Part shown: positions 37,880 through 49,646 of the stretch, one piece after another
How positions within the stretch are numbered: the stretch's first letter is position 1
How the letters are laid out: each line of letters opens with the position of its first letter
DNA from: Aquamicrobium aerolatum DSM 21857
GTDB taxonomy: Bacteria; Pseudomonadota; Alphaproteobacteria; Rhizobiales; Rhizobiaceae
Length of the DNA: 64,000 nucleotides
Direction: 5' to 3'
Assembly (NCBI RefSeq): GCF_900113935.1
Contig: NZ_FORF01000012.1
Span: 1-64,000 of the forward strand
Position numbers and translations under genes: made by a program
The notes under the pieces: generated by a model
Database searches by the model: none
What the model saw: only the letters and a program-made list of their open reading frames with translations
Told to the model about the DNA's origin: nothing

Positions 37880-38021
37880 TGTTCTTATCTTTCGCCGATC
37901 CCCAACGGTGCGCCAGTCATTGCGCCCGATTGGGTGTGCTCTGTCAAGCGCACATCCAAAAATTCGCCCACCATCATCGGCACGCGCACGATCTCTTTCG
38001 GCCCTTTCACCATCGCGGTTA

Positions 38022-38885
38022 TCAGGCCGGGGTCTTTTCCGCAACTTCAAAAAAGGCCTCACGTAACGACAGGGTCACGGAACCCGGATGCCCGTTCGCC
38101 ACGCTGACGCCATCGATTTCCACCACCGGCATGACCACCGTTGTTGCTGCGGTAATGAAAGCTTCTTTTGCCTGCTTGGCTTCATCGACGCTAAAGCCGC
38201 GCTCGTCAACCATAAGTCCCAGCTTTGATGCGACATCCATTACCGTTGAACGGGTGACGCCGCGCAATATGCCAGCCTCGGCCGGTCGCGTGACCAGCTT
38301 GCCGTCAGCAGTCACGATCCACGCATTTGTGGCTGCCCCTTCCTTGACCGTTCCATCAGGGTCGACGAACCAGGCCTCAGCTGCGCCTGCTTCTCTTGCC
38401 TTCTGGCGCGCGAGCACGTTTGGCAGCAGTCCAATGGTCTTGATGTCCACACGGTCCCAGCGGTTTTCAGCCACCGTGATAACTTTGATCCCGCGTTCGG
38501 CCCGGAGTGCCGACGCCGATGGGTCCGTCCGCTTTGCCGTCACGACAAGCGCAGGCTTCACAGCCGTTGTCGGAAAGAAGTGGTCGCGCGGAGCAACGCC
38601 GCGTGTGACCTGAACATAGACAAGCCCGTTCTCGACGCGGTTGCGTCGCACCACTTCGCGCATCACCATCTCGACAGCACGGCGCGCTATCGGCCAGCCG
38701 ATCTGCAATTCCCTCAGTGAGCGATCGAGACGTTCGAGATGGCGCGTACGGTCCATGAGATTTCCGCGCGCAACCTCGCAAACTTCATAGACGCCATCGG
38801 CGAACTGGTAGCCGCGATCTTCAATATGCACACTCGCAGTCGCGTGCGGCACATAACGCCCGTTCACATAGGCAATGCGTGGCAT
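38022..38885 (-). CDS. D-amino-acid aminotransferase (class IV)
   Basis: The 287-residue PLP enzyme starts [20 protein letters not shown]. It has [15 protein letters not shown], the catalytic lysine in [19 protein letters not shown] and the phosphate-binding [14 protein letters not shown]-amino-acid aminotransferases make D-glutamate from D-alanine for peptidoglycan; the fold is shared with branched-chain aminotransferases and aminodeoxychorismate lyase, so the exact substrate is a family-based call. It lies 30 bp after ntrX and before hfq. Confidence 0.85.
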   Translation of the reverse strand: MPRIAYVNGRYVPHATASVHIEDRGYQFADGVYEVCEVARGNLMDRTRHLERLDRSLRELQIGWPIARRAVEMVMREVVRRNRVENGLVYVQVTRGVAPRDHFFPTTAVKPALVVTAKRTDPSASALRAERGIKVITVAENRWDRVDIKTIGLLPNVLARQKAREAGAAEAWFVDPDGTVKEGAATNAWIVTADGKLVTRPAEAGILRGVTRSTVMDVASKLGLMVDERGFSVDEAKQAKEAFITAATTVVMPVVEIDGVSVANGHPGSVTLSLREAFFEVAEKTPA

Positions 38886-38915
38886 GGATTTCCCTCAGGT
38901 AAAAAAGACGTGTGA

Positions 38916-40280
38916 TCAGACACCGAGTGACTTCAGCTTGCGATGAAGGGCCGAGCGTTCCATGCCGATAAATTCCGCTGTGCGTGAAATATTGCCACCA
39001 AAGCGGTTGATCTGCGCGAGAAGATATTCCTTCTCAAACTGCTCGCGGGCTTCTCGCAACGGCAATGCCATGATGTGTTGATCCGACTGGTTGGGCGTGC
39101 GTGGCATCACGTCGCCGATTTCCTGCGGCAGAAGGTCAGCCGTGATCGGGCTGTCGACATCATCCCCTCGCGCCAGAATCATGAGGCGCTCAATGTTGTT
39201 TTTCAGCTGGCGTACATTGCCTGGCCAGTTATGTGCCTGCAGCACGGCCAGCGCGTCGACGCCCATCCGTCGCATCCGGATGCCAGCCTGCGCCGCCATC
39301 TGGCGCATGAAGTGATCGACGAGGTAAGGGATATCCTCGCGCCGCTCTGAGAGCGGCGGCACCTGCACCGGCACCACTGCCAACCGGTGGTATAGGTCTT
39401 CGCGGAAACGCCCTTCCCCGATCAAGGTTTCGATATTCTGCGAGGTGGACGAAATGATGCGCACATCGACCTTCACTCTTTGCGAACCGCCGACCCGCTC
39501 GAATTGCTGGTCCACCAGCACCCGCAAGATTTTCGCCTGCGTCTCGCGCGGCATGTCAGAAACTTCGTCGATGTAAAGAATACCGCGATGCGCCTCTTCC
39601 AGCGCACCAACCTTGCGCTGGCCATCGCTGTTGGCTTCAGTGCCAAACAGCTCCATTTCCATGCGTTCCGGAGTGATTGAAGCGGCGTTGAGGGTGACGA
39701 ACGGTCCGCTTTTTCGTGGCGAAAGGGCGTGAATGGCGCGTGCCGCGAGTTCCTTGCCGGAACCTGATGGGCCGGTCATCATGATACGACTGTTGGTCGG
39801 CGCCACACGCTCGATCGTCTGCCGCAATTGCGTCATCGCGGCCGACATACCGATCAGATCAAACGTCTCGCCACTGCGCTTGCGCAAGTCGGACAATTCG
39901 CGACGAAGCTTTGAAGTTTCCAGAGCCCGCTCTGCGATAAGGATCAGCCGGTCGGCCTTGAAAGGCTTTTCAATGAAATCGTATGCGCCACGACGGATGG
40001 CAGATACCGCGGTTTCGATCGTGCCATGCCCAGAGATCATGACGACTGGCAGGTTGGGGTGAAGCTTCTTGATCTCATCCAGCAAAGCGAGGCCGTCCAG
40101 CCGGGATCCCTGCATCCAGATGTCGAGAAATATCAGACGTGGAACTCGCAGAGAGATCGCCGCGAGCGCGCTGTCTGCATCATGCGCGGTACGCGTTTCG
40201 TGCCCCTCATCCGACAGAATGCCAGCTACCAGCTCGCGAATGTCGTCTTCGTCGTCAACGATCAGAATATCAGACGCCAT
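38916..40280 (-). CDS. ntrX: Nitrogen assimilation response regulator NtrX
   Basis: The 454-residue protein has a receiver domain (DDEDDIRE, phospho-site D53, K of EKPFKADR), an AAA+ sigma54-type domain (Walker A GPSGSGKE at 170-177, SRM of LYHRLAVVPV) and a Fis-type helix-turn-helix (NISRTAEFIGMERSALHRKL). The sigma54-contacting GAFTGA loop is absent; the sequence there is FGTEANSDGQRKVGALEEA. This is typical of alphaproteobacterial NtrX, which acts with sigma70. The ATG at 40280 starts two bases after the ntrY stop. Confidence 0.95.
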   Translation of the reverse strand: MASDILIVDDEDDIRELVAGILSDEGHETRTAHDADSALAAISLRVPRLIFLDIWMQGSRLDGLALLDEIKKLHPNLPVVMISGHGTIETAVSAIRRGAYDFIEKPFKADRLILIAERALETSKLRRELSDLRKRSGETFDLIGMSAAMTQLRQTIERVAPTNSRIMMTGPSGSGKELAARAIHALSPRKSGPFVTLNAASITPERMEMELFGTEANSDGQRKVGALEEAHRGILYIDEVSDMPRETQAKILRVLVDQQFERVGGSQRVKVDVRIISSTSQNIETLIGEGRFREDLYHRLAVVPVQVPPLSERREDIPYLVDHFMRQMAAQAGIRMRRMGVDALAVLQAHNWPGNVRQLKNNIERLMILARGDDVDSPITADLLPQEIGDVMPRTPNQSDQHIMALPLREAREQFEKEYLLAQINRFGGNISRTAEFIGMERSALHRKLKSLGV

Positions 40281-40282
40281 TT

Positions 40283-42532
40283 TCAACCTTCTTCAACTGT
40301 CTCTATGGCCGTGCCGCCATCCACCGCCGGCAGCACAATCCTTACCAATGCCCCGCGCCCGCCGAAAAACGCCTCCGGCGCGTCATGGAGTTCGAGTCGC
40401 CCTCCATGGTCCTCGACAATCTTCTTGACGATAGCGAGGCCAAGCCCTGTCCCCTTTTCGCGGGTCGTCATATAGGGCTCCAGCAGTCGCTGGCGGTTTT
40501 CACGTGGCAGGCCCTTGCCGTTGTCGATGACCTCGACACAGATCTCATTGCCGATCCGCCGCGATGTAATCCTGATAACTCCGCCCACGCCCTCTGCGCG
40601 CGGAGCAGCATCGATCCCTTCTGCGGCATTCTTGATCAGGTTGCCGAACGCCTGGCTCAGCAGCCTCGTGTCAAATGTGCCCATCAGTTTCTGGGTGCCG
40701 AAATCGCGTTCAAAGGTTATGTCCGGCCTGCTGACTTCCACGAGGAACGATGCCTCATGCAGTCCTTCGCGAAGATCGACAACCTTCATGTCCGGTTTTG
40801 GCATGCGCGCGAAAGCCGAAAACTCGTCGACCATCCTGCCAATATCGCCAACCTGACGGATAATGGTTTCAGTGCACTGGTCGAACACCGCCTTGTCTTC
40901 GACGATGACCTTCCCAAACCGACGACGGATTCGTTCGGCGGATAGCTGGATCGGCGTGAGCGGGTTCTTGATTTCGTGAGCGATGCGGCGCGCAACGTCC
41001 GCCCAGGCTGACGACCTTTGCGCCGACACCAGGTCGGTAATATCGTCAACCGTCACGACATAGGAGGTTTGCCGATCGGTTGCGCCATCTTCTTCGATGG
41101 TCACCTGGATATCGAATGTTCGTTCCGCGCCACCGCGATAGAACTGGACTTGCTCACGATAAACCGGCTTGTCAAATTCGAGCGCATTGACGAACACACT
41201 TCCCACGTGGGGCAGAACTTCAACCAGACTTTTGCCCAGCACTGCGTCTGAACGGATCAGCAGCATTTTTTCTGTCGAACGGTTGATGATTGAAATCGTC
41301 CCGTCACGCTCGACGCCAATCACCCCTGCTGTCACGCCAGCAAGAACCGCCTCGGAAAAACGGCGTCTCTCGTCAATGACGTCCTTGGCGTCGAGAATTT
41401 CATTGCGCTGCGACTGCAGCTGCAGGATCATCTTGTTGAAGGTATCGCCCAGCGAAGCGACGTCGCCGTCCGACTGCCGGATCGGAACCGCAACATTCAG
41501 ATTGCCGGTAGCCACCTCATCGGCCGCACTGATCAATTGCCGGATCGGTCGCACAAGCCGGTCCGCAACCGCAATTCCGGTCCAGATGGCCGACAAGACG
41601 ACCATCAGCGTGACGCCCAGATAGATCAGTGCGAACGCGATCTGCGTTGATACGCGATTGTTCTCCAGCGACTTGTACTCGTCAGTGTTCGCACGCACGA
41701 TTTGGCGCGCGCGAATGACTTCCGGGTCGACGGTACGGATCGTATAAAGATAGGCGTCGTCGATTTCCTGCAGTTTTACAACAGCCCCCACAATGCTGCG
41801 GTTATTGGGCGGGATCAGGACCGGCAGACCGTCCTTCGCGGTCTGTATGACCTCCAGATACGGGGCTGGCATCGGAAAGACCGCACTGGTCTCTGCCTGC
41901 ATGATCAGCGAGCCATCGGAACGCACAATCGCTGCATGATCGAGTTCGCGAGCCTGCGCCTGCCGGCTGAGAAGCACACGAAAGCCCGTACGGTCGAGCG
42001 TGTACAAAGTCCGGTTGGAATCGAGGTCGAACGCCATCGAAACCGTCGTCCCCTGCAGGTTACGGGCGTTCTCGTTGACATAGGCCTCGGCGATCGACAT
42101 CGACGAGTTGATGATGACCTTGGTGCGAATTTCGAACCAGCGATCCAGCCCGAGCTCAAGCGTCACCGATGCCACGATTGCCACCAGAATTGCCGGAATC
42201 GCAGCGACCAGCGAAAACAGGGTGACAATGCGCACATGCAGCCGCGAAGCGGCCTTGCCATGCCTGCGGGCCGTCACGATGCGATGGACTTCGCGGGCAA
42301 TCAGCCCTGTCAGCAACAGAATGAATGCAGCGTTGATGCCGATCAGCACCAGCGTCGTGGTCTCATTCGGTGTGATGGGGGTGAGGCCGAGCAGCACGAC
42401 AAAGGAAAGCGCTGACGTCAGCAACGCCCCAACGATCGCCGCAATGCCCTGCAAAGCGAGCAATCGCCGCCCGTCCGCGCTACGCGGATGCCCCACCTCT
42501 GCCTCGCTCATGACGGGTGTCTGCAACGCCAT
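40283..42532 (-). CDS. ntrY: Nitrogen-sensing histidine kinase NtrY
   Basis: This membrane kinase of about 749 residues has three or more N-terminal membrane helices, a long periplasmic segment, a HAMP domain near 330-390, a PAS domain, an H-box ([20 protein letters not shown]) and an ATP-binding domain with NLIKNAAEGID and EKGTGLGLAIV. It phosphorylates NtrX in response to nitrogen or redox state. The start is uncertain: the ATG at 42532 follows an AAGAGAGG site at some distance, 42511 and 42577 are alternatives. A 121-bp gap separates it from ntrC. Confidence 0.93.
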   Translation of the reverse strand: MALQTPVMSEAEVGHPRSADGRRLLALQGIAAIVGALLTSALSFVVLLGLTPITPNETTTLVLIGINAAFILLLTGLIAREVHRIVTARRHGKAASRLHVRIVTLFSLVAAIPAILVAIVASVTLELGLDRWFEIRTKVIINSSMSIAEAYVNENARNLQGTTVSMAFDLDSNRTLYTLDRTGFRVLLSRQAQARELDHAAIVRSDGSLIMQAETSAVFPMPAPYLEVIQTAKDGLPVLIPPNNRSIVGAVVKLQEIDDAYLYTIRTVDPEVIRARQIVRANTDEYKSLENNRVSTQIAFALIYLGVTLMVVLSAIWTGIAVADRLVRPIRQLISAADEVATGNLNVAVPIRQSDGDVASLGDTFNKMILQLQSQRNEILDAKDVIDERRRFSEAVLAGVTAGVIGVERDGTISIINRSTEKMLLIRSDAVLGKSLVEVLPHVGSVFVNALEFDKPVYREQVQFYRGGAERTFDIQVTIEEDGATDRQTSYVVTVDDITDLVSAQRSSAWADVARRIAHEIKNPLTPIQLSAERIRRRFGKVIVEDKAVFDQCTETIIRQVGDIGRMVDEFSAFARMPKPDMKVVDLREGLHEASFLVEVSRPDITFERDFGTQKLMGTFDTRLLSQAFGNLIKNAAEGIDAAPRAEGVGGVIRITSRRIGNEICVEVIDNGKGLPRENRQRLLEPYMTTREKGTGLGLAIVKKIVEDHGGRLELHDAPEAFFGGRGALVRIVLPAVDGGTAIETVEEG

Positions 42533-42653
42533 TCGAATTCCATCAAGCCTCTCTTGCGTGGCACCTATGCAACGCATTGTGGCAATTGTGCAACGGAGTT
42601 CGCGCGGTGGGTAGTCCTATTTGCCAGTCCACACCAAAATTGCGTCAATCGGA

Positions 42654-44108
42654 CTATCTGGATGCGCGATATACGCTCACGCCCAATTCTCTGATCTTCT
42701 TGCGCAGGGTGTTGCGGTTGAGGCCAAGCAGTTCCGCGGCCTTGATCTGATTGCCGCGTGTGGCGGTCATCGCGGCCAGAACCAATGGATATTCTACTTC
42801 CGCCAGCACGCGCTGATAAAGGCCCGGGGGTGGCAACTCGCCGTCAAACCCCGCGAAATAACGCTGCAGCTGAATCTCCACAGCTTGTGAAATGGTGATG
42901 TCGTCTGGAGCTCCGCCTGAGAGGGCAGCAGGCGAAGATGCTTCTTGCGTATGCAGTTCCGCTTCAACGATCTCGGCGCTGATCTCGTCCTGCGGATAGA
43001 GCGCCGCCAGTCGCCGCACCAGATTTTCCAGCTCGCGCACATTTCCCGGCCATGGGTGACGCTTCATGAGTTCCATGGCTTTGGATGCAATGTGTTTGGC
43101 TTGCAGCCCTTCCTTCTCTCCCTGCCTGAAAAAATGGCGGACCAGGTCCGGCACGTCTTCGGAGCGTTCGCGCAATGGCGGCAGGCGCAGTGGCACGACA
43201 TTCAGGCGGTAGAACAGGTCTTCGCGAAACAGGCCCTGATTGATCAGGTGGCGCAGATCCTTGTTGGTTGCAGCCACGATGCGCACATCGGTGCGAATCG
43301 GCGTTCGTCCGCCAACGGTCATGTATTCGCCCTGCTGCAGCACACGCAAAAGTCGTGTCTGCGCTTCCATGGGCATGTCCCCGATTTCATCGAGAAAGAG
43401 AGTTCCTCCGTCGGCCTGCTCGAATCTGCCCGCCGAACGATGCTGGGCACCCGTGAAAGCACCTTTCTCATGGCCGAAAAGATCAGACTCAATCAGATCG
43501 CGTGGAATCGCCGCCATGTTGATGGCGACAAACGGCCCATTTCGACGCCGGCCATATTCGTGCAGCGCACGGGCGACGAGTTCCTTTCCGGTTCCTGATT
43601 CTCCAGTAATCATCACCGTCAGGTCAGTCTGCATCAGCCGCGCCAGCACGCGGTAGATGTCCTGCATCGCCGCCGAACGTCCGACCAGCGGCATCGGCTC
43701 CGGTACCTCTTCGCTGCGCATTTCGCGACCGCTCGACTTCGGTTCCGAAAGTGCGCGATTGACGATGGTGATCAGTTCGGTCAGGTCGAACGGCTTTGGC
43801 AGATATTCGTAAGCGCCGGTTTCGGAAGCCCGAATTGCCGTCATGAACGTGTTTTGCGCGCTCATCACGATAACCGGCAGCTCTGGCCTTGCCTTGCGCA
43901 TGCGCGGCAGCAGGTCGAAAGCGTTCTCGTCCGGCATCACCACGTCAGTGATGACGACATCGCCCTCGCCGGCAGAAACCCAGCGCCACAGCGTCGCGGC
44001 ATTGGACGCGGCCCTCACCTCGTGCCCCGCCCGCGACAACGCTTGGCTCAGGACCGTGCGGACCGAGGCGTCATCGTCGGCGATGAGAACGGTTCCGCTG
44101 ATGGTCAT
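42654..44108 (-). CDS. ntrC: Nitrogen regulation response regulator NtrC
   Basis: The 484-residue sigma54 activator has a receiver domain with phospho-site D55 ([10 protein letters not shown]), an AAA+ domain with Walker A GESGTGKE and an intact GAFTGA loop ([10 protein letters not shown]), and a Fis-type HTH ([20 protein letters not shown]). It switches on glnA and other nitrogen-scavenging genes. Its ATG overlaps the ntrB stop by four bases, so both are made together. Confidence 0.97.
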   Translation of the reverse strand: MTISGTVLIADDDASVRTVLSQALSRAGHEVRAASNAATLWRWVSAGEGDVVITDVVMPDENAFDLLPRMRKARPELPVIVMSAQNTFMTAIRASETGAYEYLPKPFDLTELITIVNRALSEPKSSGREMRSEEVPEPMPLVGRSAAMQDIYRVLARLMQTDLTVMITGESGTGKELVARALHEYGRRRNGPFVAINMAAIPRDLIESDLFGHEKGAFTGAQHRSAGRFEQADGGTLFLDEIGDMPMEAQTRLLRVLQQGEYMTVGGRTPIRTDVRIVAATNKDLRHLINQGLFREDLFYRLNVVPLRLPPLRERSEDVPDLVRHFFRQGEKEGLQAKHIASKAMELMKRHPWPGNVRELENLVRRLAALYPQDEISAEIVEAELHTQEASSPAALSGGAPDDITISQAVEIQLQRYFAGFDGELPPPGLYQRVLAEVEYPLVLAAMTATRGNQIKAAELLGLNRNTLRKKIRELGVSVYRASR

Positions 44109-45235
44109 TCGCTGGGCTCCTTTTCAAAGTTGTGGTTGGCCTCACGCGGTTCTTTCCAGCTCGGCATGAGGATCCTGAAGGTGGTTCCATGCGTCGACGA
44201 CTCGCACTCGATGACACCGCCGTGCTCGCCCACAATCTTCGCGACCAGCGCAAGCCCGAGGCCTGAGCCGTTCTGCTTTGTGGTGATGAACGGGTCGAAT
44301 AGGATCGGCACGAGGTCGTCCGCGACGCCCGTCCCGCTGTCATGGACGCAAAACTCCAGTGGCAGCGACACGCGGTCACTGGAGCCGGGCACGGAAACAC
44401 GCATGCCAGGACGAAACGCGGTTGAAAGAGAAATCTGACCGTTGGGATCGCCGCCGATCGCCTCGGCGGCGTTTTTCACCAGGTTGAGGAAAACTTGTAT
44501 CAGCTGGTCGCGATTGGCCAGCACGGGTGGCAGCGAAGGGTCGTAGTCCTCAACGAAACGGATCTTGCTTGCGAACCCGTTTTGCGCGATCGCCTTCACA
44601 TGGTCGAGCACAATGTGGATATTCACCGGCTGGCGGTCGATGGGCCGTTCATCCGAAAACACCTCCATGCGGTCGACCAGCGACACGATACGATCGGTCT
44701 CGTCGGTGATAAGGCGTGTCAGAGCGCGGTCTTCATCGGAAACCGCCGTTTCCAGCAGCTGCGCTGCACCACGGATCCCCGACAGCGGGTTTTTGATCTC
44801 ATGAGCCAGCATCATCGCCAGCCCGGTCACGGAGCGCGCGGCGCCGCGATGGTTCAGCTGACGCTCGATCTTGTCGGCCATCGACCGCTCCTGAAACATC
44901 ACCACGACGTTCCCCGGAATTTCAACCACCGGTGCCACATAGAGATCGACCATCCGTTCGGCCCCAAGGCGCGGCGAGGAAATGTCTACCCGGTACTCGT
45001 GAAATGGAGCGCGGCGCTCGCGCACCTGTTCTACGAGGGTAATCAGCGGGCTGTCATAGGGGACAAACCGCTCCAGGCCATCCCGCGCCAGCATCACCGC
45101 GCTTGAGCGGAAGAAGTCCTCCGCATCCGCGTTTGCGAACACGATCTTGCCGTCAGGGTCGACCATGATAACCGGGTGCCGGATCGTGTTAAGCACGATC
45201 GAAGCAAGGTCAGTGGCGGCATCTGGCTTGTTCAT
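44105..45235 (-). CDS. ntrB: Nitrogen regulation histidine kinase NtrB
   Basis: The 376-residue soluble kinase has an N-terminal PAS domain ([20 protein letters not shown]), the H-box [20 protein letters not shown] with H145, and an ATP-binding domain with [13 protein letters not shown] and [10 protein letters not shown]. It controls NtrC phosphorylation under PII protein control. It is translationally coupled to dusB upstream and ntrC downstream. Confidence 0.96.
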   Translation of the reverse strand: MNKPDAATDLASIVLNTIRHPVIMVDPDGKIVFANADAEDFFRSSAVMLARDGLERFVPYDSPLITLVEQVRERRAPFHEYRVDISSPRLGAERMVDLYVAPVVEIPGNVVVMFQERSMADKIERQLNHRGAARSVTGLAMMLAHEIKNPLSGIRGAAQLLETAVSDEDRALTRLITDETDRIVSLVDRMEVFSDERPIDRQPVNIHIVLDHVKAIAQNGFASKIRFVEDYDPSLPPVLANRDQLIQVFLNLVKNAAEAIGGDPNGQISLSTAFRPGMRVSVPGSSDRVSLPLEFCVHDSGTGVADDLVPILFDPFITTKQNGSGLGLALVAKIVGEHGGVIECESSTHGTTFRILMPSWKEPREANHNFEKEPSE

Positions 45236-46254
45236 TGTGGGATAGTCTTTGCCGGTTCGCGTTCCAGGAAGACGCTGCGCAAAGTGTCAATGACTTGCTG
45301 CGTTTCAAGCGACGTCATGATGGTTCGACGTCGTTCGTCGTCCACGTCAGATGCATGGCGATCGAGGTACCATCCGAGATGCTTGCGGGCCGCCCGCAGA
45401 CCTTGCTGAGTGCCGTAAAGCTTCAGCATGTCCTCGTAGTGCGATGTAATATATTTGAAAATATCAATTCCGGTGAGTGGGATATCTGGCCCCTGCACCC
45501 CCGCAGCCTCGGCCGCAATCGCACCGGCCAGCCACGGCGCACCATAATGACTACGACCGACCATGACCGCGTCGGCGCCGGACTGCTCCAGAATGCCGAC
45601 GGCATCCGCAAGGTCGGCGACGTCGCCATTCGCGACAACGGGAATACTGACCGCCTCCTTCACATGACGGATCGCCGACCAGTCGGCCCGCCCCTTGTAG
45701 AACTGGCAACGCGTGCGGCCATGGATCGTAACCATGGAAACACCCGCCTCTTGCGCCCGACGCGCGATTGATGGCGCATTCAGATCGTCATCGTCCCAAC
45801 CAAGGCGCATCTTGACCGTGACCGGAACATCAACCGCCCCGATGACGGCCTCGATCAGGGTCAGGGCATGATCCGGCTCGCGCATCAGGGCCGAGCCGCA
45901 ATAGCCGCCAGTCACCTTCTTGGCCGGACAGCCCATATTGATATCGATGACGTCGGCACCCTGGTCGACTGCGATGCGGGCACCCTCCGCCATCCACCGC
46001 CCTTCGCGTCCAGCCAACTGAACCACATGGATCGGCACGTCAGGACGCTGAATGCGAAGTTGTGAGTTCCGGCTCCCCTTCGCCAGCTCACCACTGGCAA
46101 CCATTTCGGACACAACCAGCCCCGCACCGTGGCGCACGGCACGTTGCCTGAAGGGTTCGTCGGTAATTCCGGAAAGTGGAGCGAGGAACACGCGGTTCCC
46201 GATCAAATTATGACCGAGCCGCAGAGGTGTCGCTAGGGTGGCGACAGAAGACAT
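45232..46254 (-). CDS. dusB: tRNA-dihydrouridine synthase (nifR3 type)
   Basis: The 340-residue flavoenzyme has [34 protein letters not shown] with the catalytic cysteine, [13 protein letters not shown] and PVVANGDV. It reduces uridines in tRNA D-loops. It is the first gene of the dusB-ntrB-ntrC operon, an arrangement conserved in alphaproteobacteria, where the gene was named nifR3. The ATG at 46254 is preferred over the TTG two codons upstream. The 196-bp gap to ispDF should hold the operon promoter. Confidence 0.94.
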   Translation of the reverse strand: MSSVATLATPLRLGHNLIGNRVFLAPLSGITDEPFRQRAVRHGAGLVVSEMVASGELAKGSRNSQLRIQRPDVPIHVVQLAGREGRWMAEGARIAVDQGADVIDINMGCPAKKVTGGYCGSALMREPDHALTLIEAVIGAVDVPVTVKMRLGWDDDDLNAPSIARRAQEAGVSMVTIHGRTRCQFYKGRADWSAIRHVKEAVSIPVVANGDVADLADAVGILEQSGADAVMVGRSHYGAPWLAGAIAAEAAGVQGPDIPLTGIDIFKYITSHYEDMLKLYGTQQGLRAARKHLGWYLDRHASDVDDERRRTIMTSLETQQVIDTLRSVFLEREPAKTIPQ

Positions 46255-46450
46255 GCACAAAAACCAAGCAGTGAAGATGATTGCTTATTAACTAAACAGA
46301 TTCATGCTGCGGCGCAATGTGAGAATTGCTGCCTTCGCGGAAATCAGAATAAATCTGGCCTTGAGACCCTTCGGCCTCTAGAGGGTAGGCAGGGCGCTAG
46401 CCAGCGGGGCACGCGCTGATAACGGCAAAACACGCAAGAACGGCGAATCC

Positions 46451-47650
46451 ATGACGTCAGGCAAAATCGGGGTTGTTATTGTCGCTGCCGGACGTGGCGA
46501 GCGCGCTGGACAGTCTGCCGAGGGACCAAAACAGTACCGTTCCATCGGCGGCGAACCCGTCATCCGACGCACGCTGCGCGCATTTGCAGGCCATCCTGCG
46601 ATCTCGGACATCGTCGTTGCAATCCATGCTGACGACGCGACGCAGTTCGACCGTGCCGCAGGCGATCTTCGGCCCCGCATGCGCACTGTTGTCGGTGGCG
46701 GTACCCGACAAGAATCGACCCTGCATGCCCTTGCCGCCCTCGCCGACAGCGACCTGGATTTCGTCCTCATACACGACGGCGTGCGGCCTTTTGTAGATGG
46801 CAGCCTGATTGATCGGGTTATCGCTGGCGTCGATCAAGGGCGAGGCAGCCTGCCTGCCCTGCCCGTCTCGGACACCTTGAAGAACGCCAGCGCTGACAGG
46901 ATTGTTATCGGTACAACCGATCGGGCCGGTCTTTTTGCTGCCCAGACACCGCAGGGTTTTCCGTTCGCCGCTATTCTCGAAGCGCATCAGCGGGCAGCGG
47001 AAGCCGGGCGGGACGATTTCACCGATGACGCCGCCATTGCCGAATGGGCGAAAATTCCTGTCCGGATCGTGGACGGAAACGCGGACAATACTAAAATCAC
47101 TTGGGCAAAGGATCTCGAAATGGCCAACCTGCGTCTCGCACAGTCAGCATCTTTCCCGGATGTGCGCACCGGCAATGGCTACGATGTGCACGCATTCGAG
47201 CCTGGCGACGGCGTCATCCTGTGCGGGCACAAAATTCCTTTCGACAAGAAGCTCAGCGGCCATTCGGACGCTGATGTCGGCCTCCATGCCTTGACCGACG
47301 CGCTGCTTGCAACCTGCGGTGCAGGCGACATCGGCACGCACTTCCCTCCGTCGGACATGAAATGGAAAGACGCTGCCTCGCATATTTTCGTCGAGGAAGC
47401 GGTGCGCATCGTCCGTTCAAAGGGCGGACGCATTGCCAACGCCGACATCACTTTGATCTGCGAAGCCCCGAAAATCGGCCCTCACCGCGAAGCTATGACC
47501 GAAAGTCTGGCAAAGATGCTCGGAATTTCGAAAGAGCGCATCTCGGTCAAGGCGACGACCAATGAGCGCCTTGGCTTCGTGGGGCGTGAAGAGGGCATCG
47601 CCGCAATCGTTACCGCGAGCGTCGTCTACCCCGGAGAACTGCCAGAATGA
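46451..47650 (+). CDS. ispDF: Bifunctional isoprenoid enzyme IspDF
   Basis: The 399-residue fusion joins 2-C-methyl-D-erythritol 4-phosphate cytidylyltransferase (IspD, ~1-225; [12 protein letters not shown] and HDGVRPFV) with the 2,4-cyclodiphosphate synthase (IspF, ~235-399; [12 protein letters not shown], metal-binding [24 protein letters not shown]). They catalyse steps three and five of the non-mevalonate pathway. The fusion is standard in alphaproteobacteria. Its stop overlaps the next gene by four bases. Confidence 0.96.
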   Translation: MTSGKIGVVIVAAGRGERAGQSAEGPKQYRSIGGEPVIRRTLRAFAGHPAISDIVVAIHADDATQFDRAAGDLRPRMRTVVGGGTRQESTLHALAALADSDLDFVLIHDGVRPFVDGSLIDRVIAGVDQGRGSLPALPVSDTLKNASADRIVIGTTDRAGLFAAQTPQGFPFAAILEAHQRAAEAGRDDFTDDAAIAEWAKIPVRIVDGNADNTKITWAKDLEMANLRLAQSASFPDVRTGNGYDVHAFEPGDGVILCGHKIPFDKKLSGHSDADVGLHALTDALLATCGAGDIGTHFPPSDMKWKDAASHIFVEEAVRIVRSKGGRIANADITLICEAPKIGPHREAMTESLAKMLGISKERISVKATTNERLGFVGREEGIAAIVTASVVYPGELPE

Positions 47651-48147
47651 GCGAAACCGTCGACCTTACGCGCCGGCTCCTGGAAATCTGCAAGCGTCAC
47701 GGCACCTTGGTCGCGACAGCCGAATCCTGCACCGGCGGCATGATCGTCTCGCTGATGACCGATTTGCCCGGTTCATCCTCGATGGTCGACCGTGGCTTCG
47801 TTACCTATTCCAATGAGGCCAAGATGGAAATGCTCGGCGTGCGCAAGGAAACGCTCGACGAGCATGGCGCGGTTTCCGAGCAGACCGCGCTGGAGATGGC
47901 TAGCGGCGCGCTTGAGCGCTCGAATGCCGGCCTCGCCATATCGGTTACCGGCATTGCTGGCCCGGATGGCGGCAGTGCGGAGAAACCTGTCGGTCTCGTC
48001 TGGTTCGGCCTGGCAATGCACGGGCGTCGGCCGGTCGCTGAACGGCGGATCTTTGAGAATCTCGGTCGCGATTATGTCCGTCGCCAGACCGTCCACCACG
48101 CTGTGACGATGGCGCTCGCCGCGCTTGAGGAAGGCCGTACAGCCTAG
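47647..48147 (+). CDS. CinA C-terminal family nicotinamide-nucleotide amidase
   Basis: The 166-residue protein is a stand-alone CinA C-terminal domain (PncC type): [31 protein letters not shown] and [17 protein letters not shown]. It deamidates nicotinamide mononucleotide to recycle the pyridine ring. It is translationally coupled to ispDF, and its 3' end overlaps the convergent gene by four bases. Confidence 0.9.
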   Translation: MSETVDLTRRLLEICKRHGTLVATAESCTGGMIVSLMTDLPGSSSMVDRGFVTYSNEAKMEMLGVRKETLDEHGAVSEQTALEMASGALERSNAGLAISVTGIAGPDGGSAEKPVGLVWFGLAMHGRRPVAERRIFENLGRDYVRRQTVHHAVTMALAALEEGRTA

Positions 48148-48599
48148 GCGCTTTGCCCGTAGATCGCGTCGGCGCGCTTTTCGAACGCGTCGGTGAACAT
48201 GCGAAAGGCGCGGTCGAACATCGCGCCCATCAGCGCGCCCAGAACGCGGCTCTTGAACTCGTAATCGATGAAGAAGTGGACGGTCGTCACCCCCTCGCCT
48301 GCGGGTTCGAATCGCCAGATATTGCTCAGATATTTGAACGGGCCATCGACATATTTGACGACGATCTGGTTTTGGGCTGGCTTCAGCACAACCTGGCTGG
48401 TGAACGTCTCACGGATCGCCTTGTAGCCGACGGTCATGTCGGCCACCAGCAACGTCAGGTCGCCGCGCTCGCGGCGAGTGCGAATGCTCAGCGCCTCGCA
48501 CATTGGCAGAAATTCCGGATAGCGCTCGATGTCCGCGACCAACGCGAACATCTTTTCGGGCGAATGCTTTATGACACGCGTCGTTTCAAACTGCGGCAT
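48144..48599 (-). CDS. COQ10/RatA-like START-domain protein
   Basis: The 151-residue protein starts [20 protein letters not shown]. It has the SRPBCC pocket pattern ([27 protein letters not shown] and [20 protein letters not shown]). Relatives include mitochondrial COQ10, a ubiquinone-binding protein, and RatA, once described as a ribosome-association toxin. In alphaproteobacteria it sits after lipA, and a role near respiration is more likely than toxicity. The ATG at 48599 is chosen because it gives family length and leaves lipA 10 bp upstream. Confidence 0.87.
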   Translation of the reverse strand: MPQFETTRVIKHSPEKMFALVADIERYPEFLPMCEALSIRTRRERGDLTLLVADMTVGYKAIRETFTSQVVLKPAQNQIVVKYVDGPFKYLSNIWRFEPAGEGVTTVHFFIDYEFKSRVLGALMGAMFDRAFRMFTDAFEKRADAIYGQSA

Positions 48600-48609
48600 G
48601 TGGGAAACG

Positions 48610-49578
48610 CTACGCTTTCCCTGCCAGCTTCTTTTCGCGGTTTGCGCGAAGACGGGCAAAATCGTCACCTGCATGGTGCGACGAACGTGTCAGCGGGCTC
48701 GAAGCCACCATCAGGAAGCCCTTCGTATAGGCAATCGTCTCATAGGACTTGAACTCGTCGGGCGTTACGAACGCCTTGACCGGATGATGCTTGCGCGAAG
48801 GCGCGAGGTACTGGCCAAGCGTGATGAAGTCGACATCGGCGACACGCAGGTCGTCCATCAACTGCAGCACTTCGTTACGCTCCTCGCCGAGCCCGAGCAT
48901 GATGCCGGACTTGGTGAAGATCGTCGGGTCAAGTTCCTTCACCCGCTGGAGAAGCCGGATCGAGTGGAAATAGCGCGCGCCGGGGCGAACCGTCAGATAG
49001 TTCGACGCGACGGTTTCCAGGTTGTGGTTGAACACGTCGGGCCGCGCCGCGACCACGATCTCAAGAGCGTTCGCCTTGTCCTTGCGCAGAAAGTCCGGCG
49101 TTAGGATTTCGATCGTCGTCGCGGGAGAGCTTTCGCGGATCGCGTGGATCACGTCCGCAAAATGCTGCGCACCGCCATCGGCAAGATCATCCCGGTCAAC
49201 CGAGGTGATCACCACATGGCTGAGTGCCATCTGCTTGACCGCCTTGGCCACATTTGCCGGCTCGTTCGCATCAAGCGCGGTCGGCACACCGGTGGCGACG
49301 TTGCAGAACGCGCAGGCACGGGTGCAGATTTCACCCATGATCATGAAGGTCGCGTGCTTCTTGTCCCAGCACTCGCCGATATTCGGGCAGCCGGCTTCCT
49401 GGCACACCGTCACCAGATTGTTGTTCTGCACGATATCGCGGGTTTCGAGAAACCCCTTCGACACCGGTGCCTTGACGCGAATCCACTCCGGCTTGCGCAG
49501 CACCTCCTGATCGGGCCGGTGGGCCTTCTCCGGGTGGCGCGGGCGGGGCTTGTCGACAAGGTTGAGTACGGTGACCAT
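48610..49578 (-). CDS. lipA: Lipoyl synthase
   Basis: The 322-residue radical-SAM enzyme has two cysteine clusters: the auxiliary [13 protein letters not shown] and the radical-SAM [33 protein letters not shown] and [15 protein letters not shown] also match. It inserts two sulfurs into octanoyl groups on E2 subunits. It lies downstream of lpd in a cluster that makes and uses lipoylated enzymes. Confidence 0.97.
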   Translation of the reverse strand: MVTVLNLVDKPRPRHPEKAHRPDQEVLRKPEWIRVKAPVSKGFLETRDIVQNNNLVTVCQEAGCPNIGECWDKKHATFMIMGEICTRACAFCNVATGVPTALDANEPANVAKAVKQMALSHVVITSVDRDDLADGGAQHFADVIHAIRESSPATTIEILTPDFLRKDKANALEIVVAARPDVFNHNLETVASNYLTVRPGARYFHSIRLLQRVKELDPTIFTKSGIMLGLGEERNEVLQLMDDLRVADVDFITLGQYLAPSRKHHPVKAFVTPDEFKSYETIAYTKGFLMVASSPLTRSSHHAGDDFARLRANREKKLAGKA

Positions 49579-49646
49579 TCAGCTAGTGTCCTTCTGGTGC
49601 CGCCGATATAGGCAATTCGGGCGGCAAATGAAACCGCCCTCACGCC

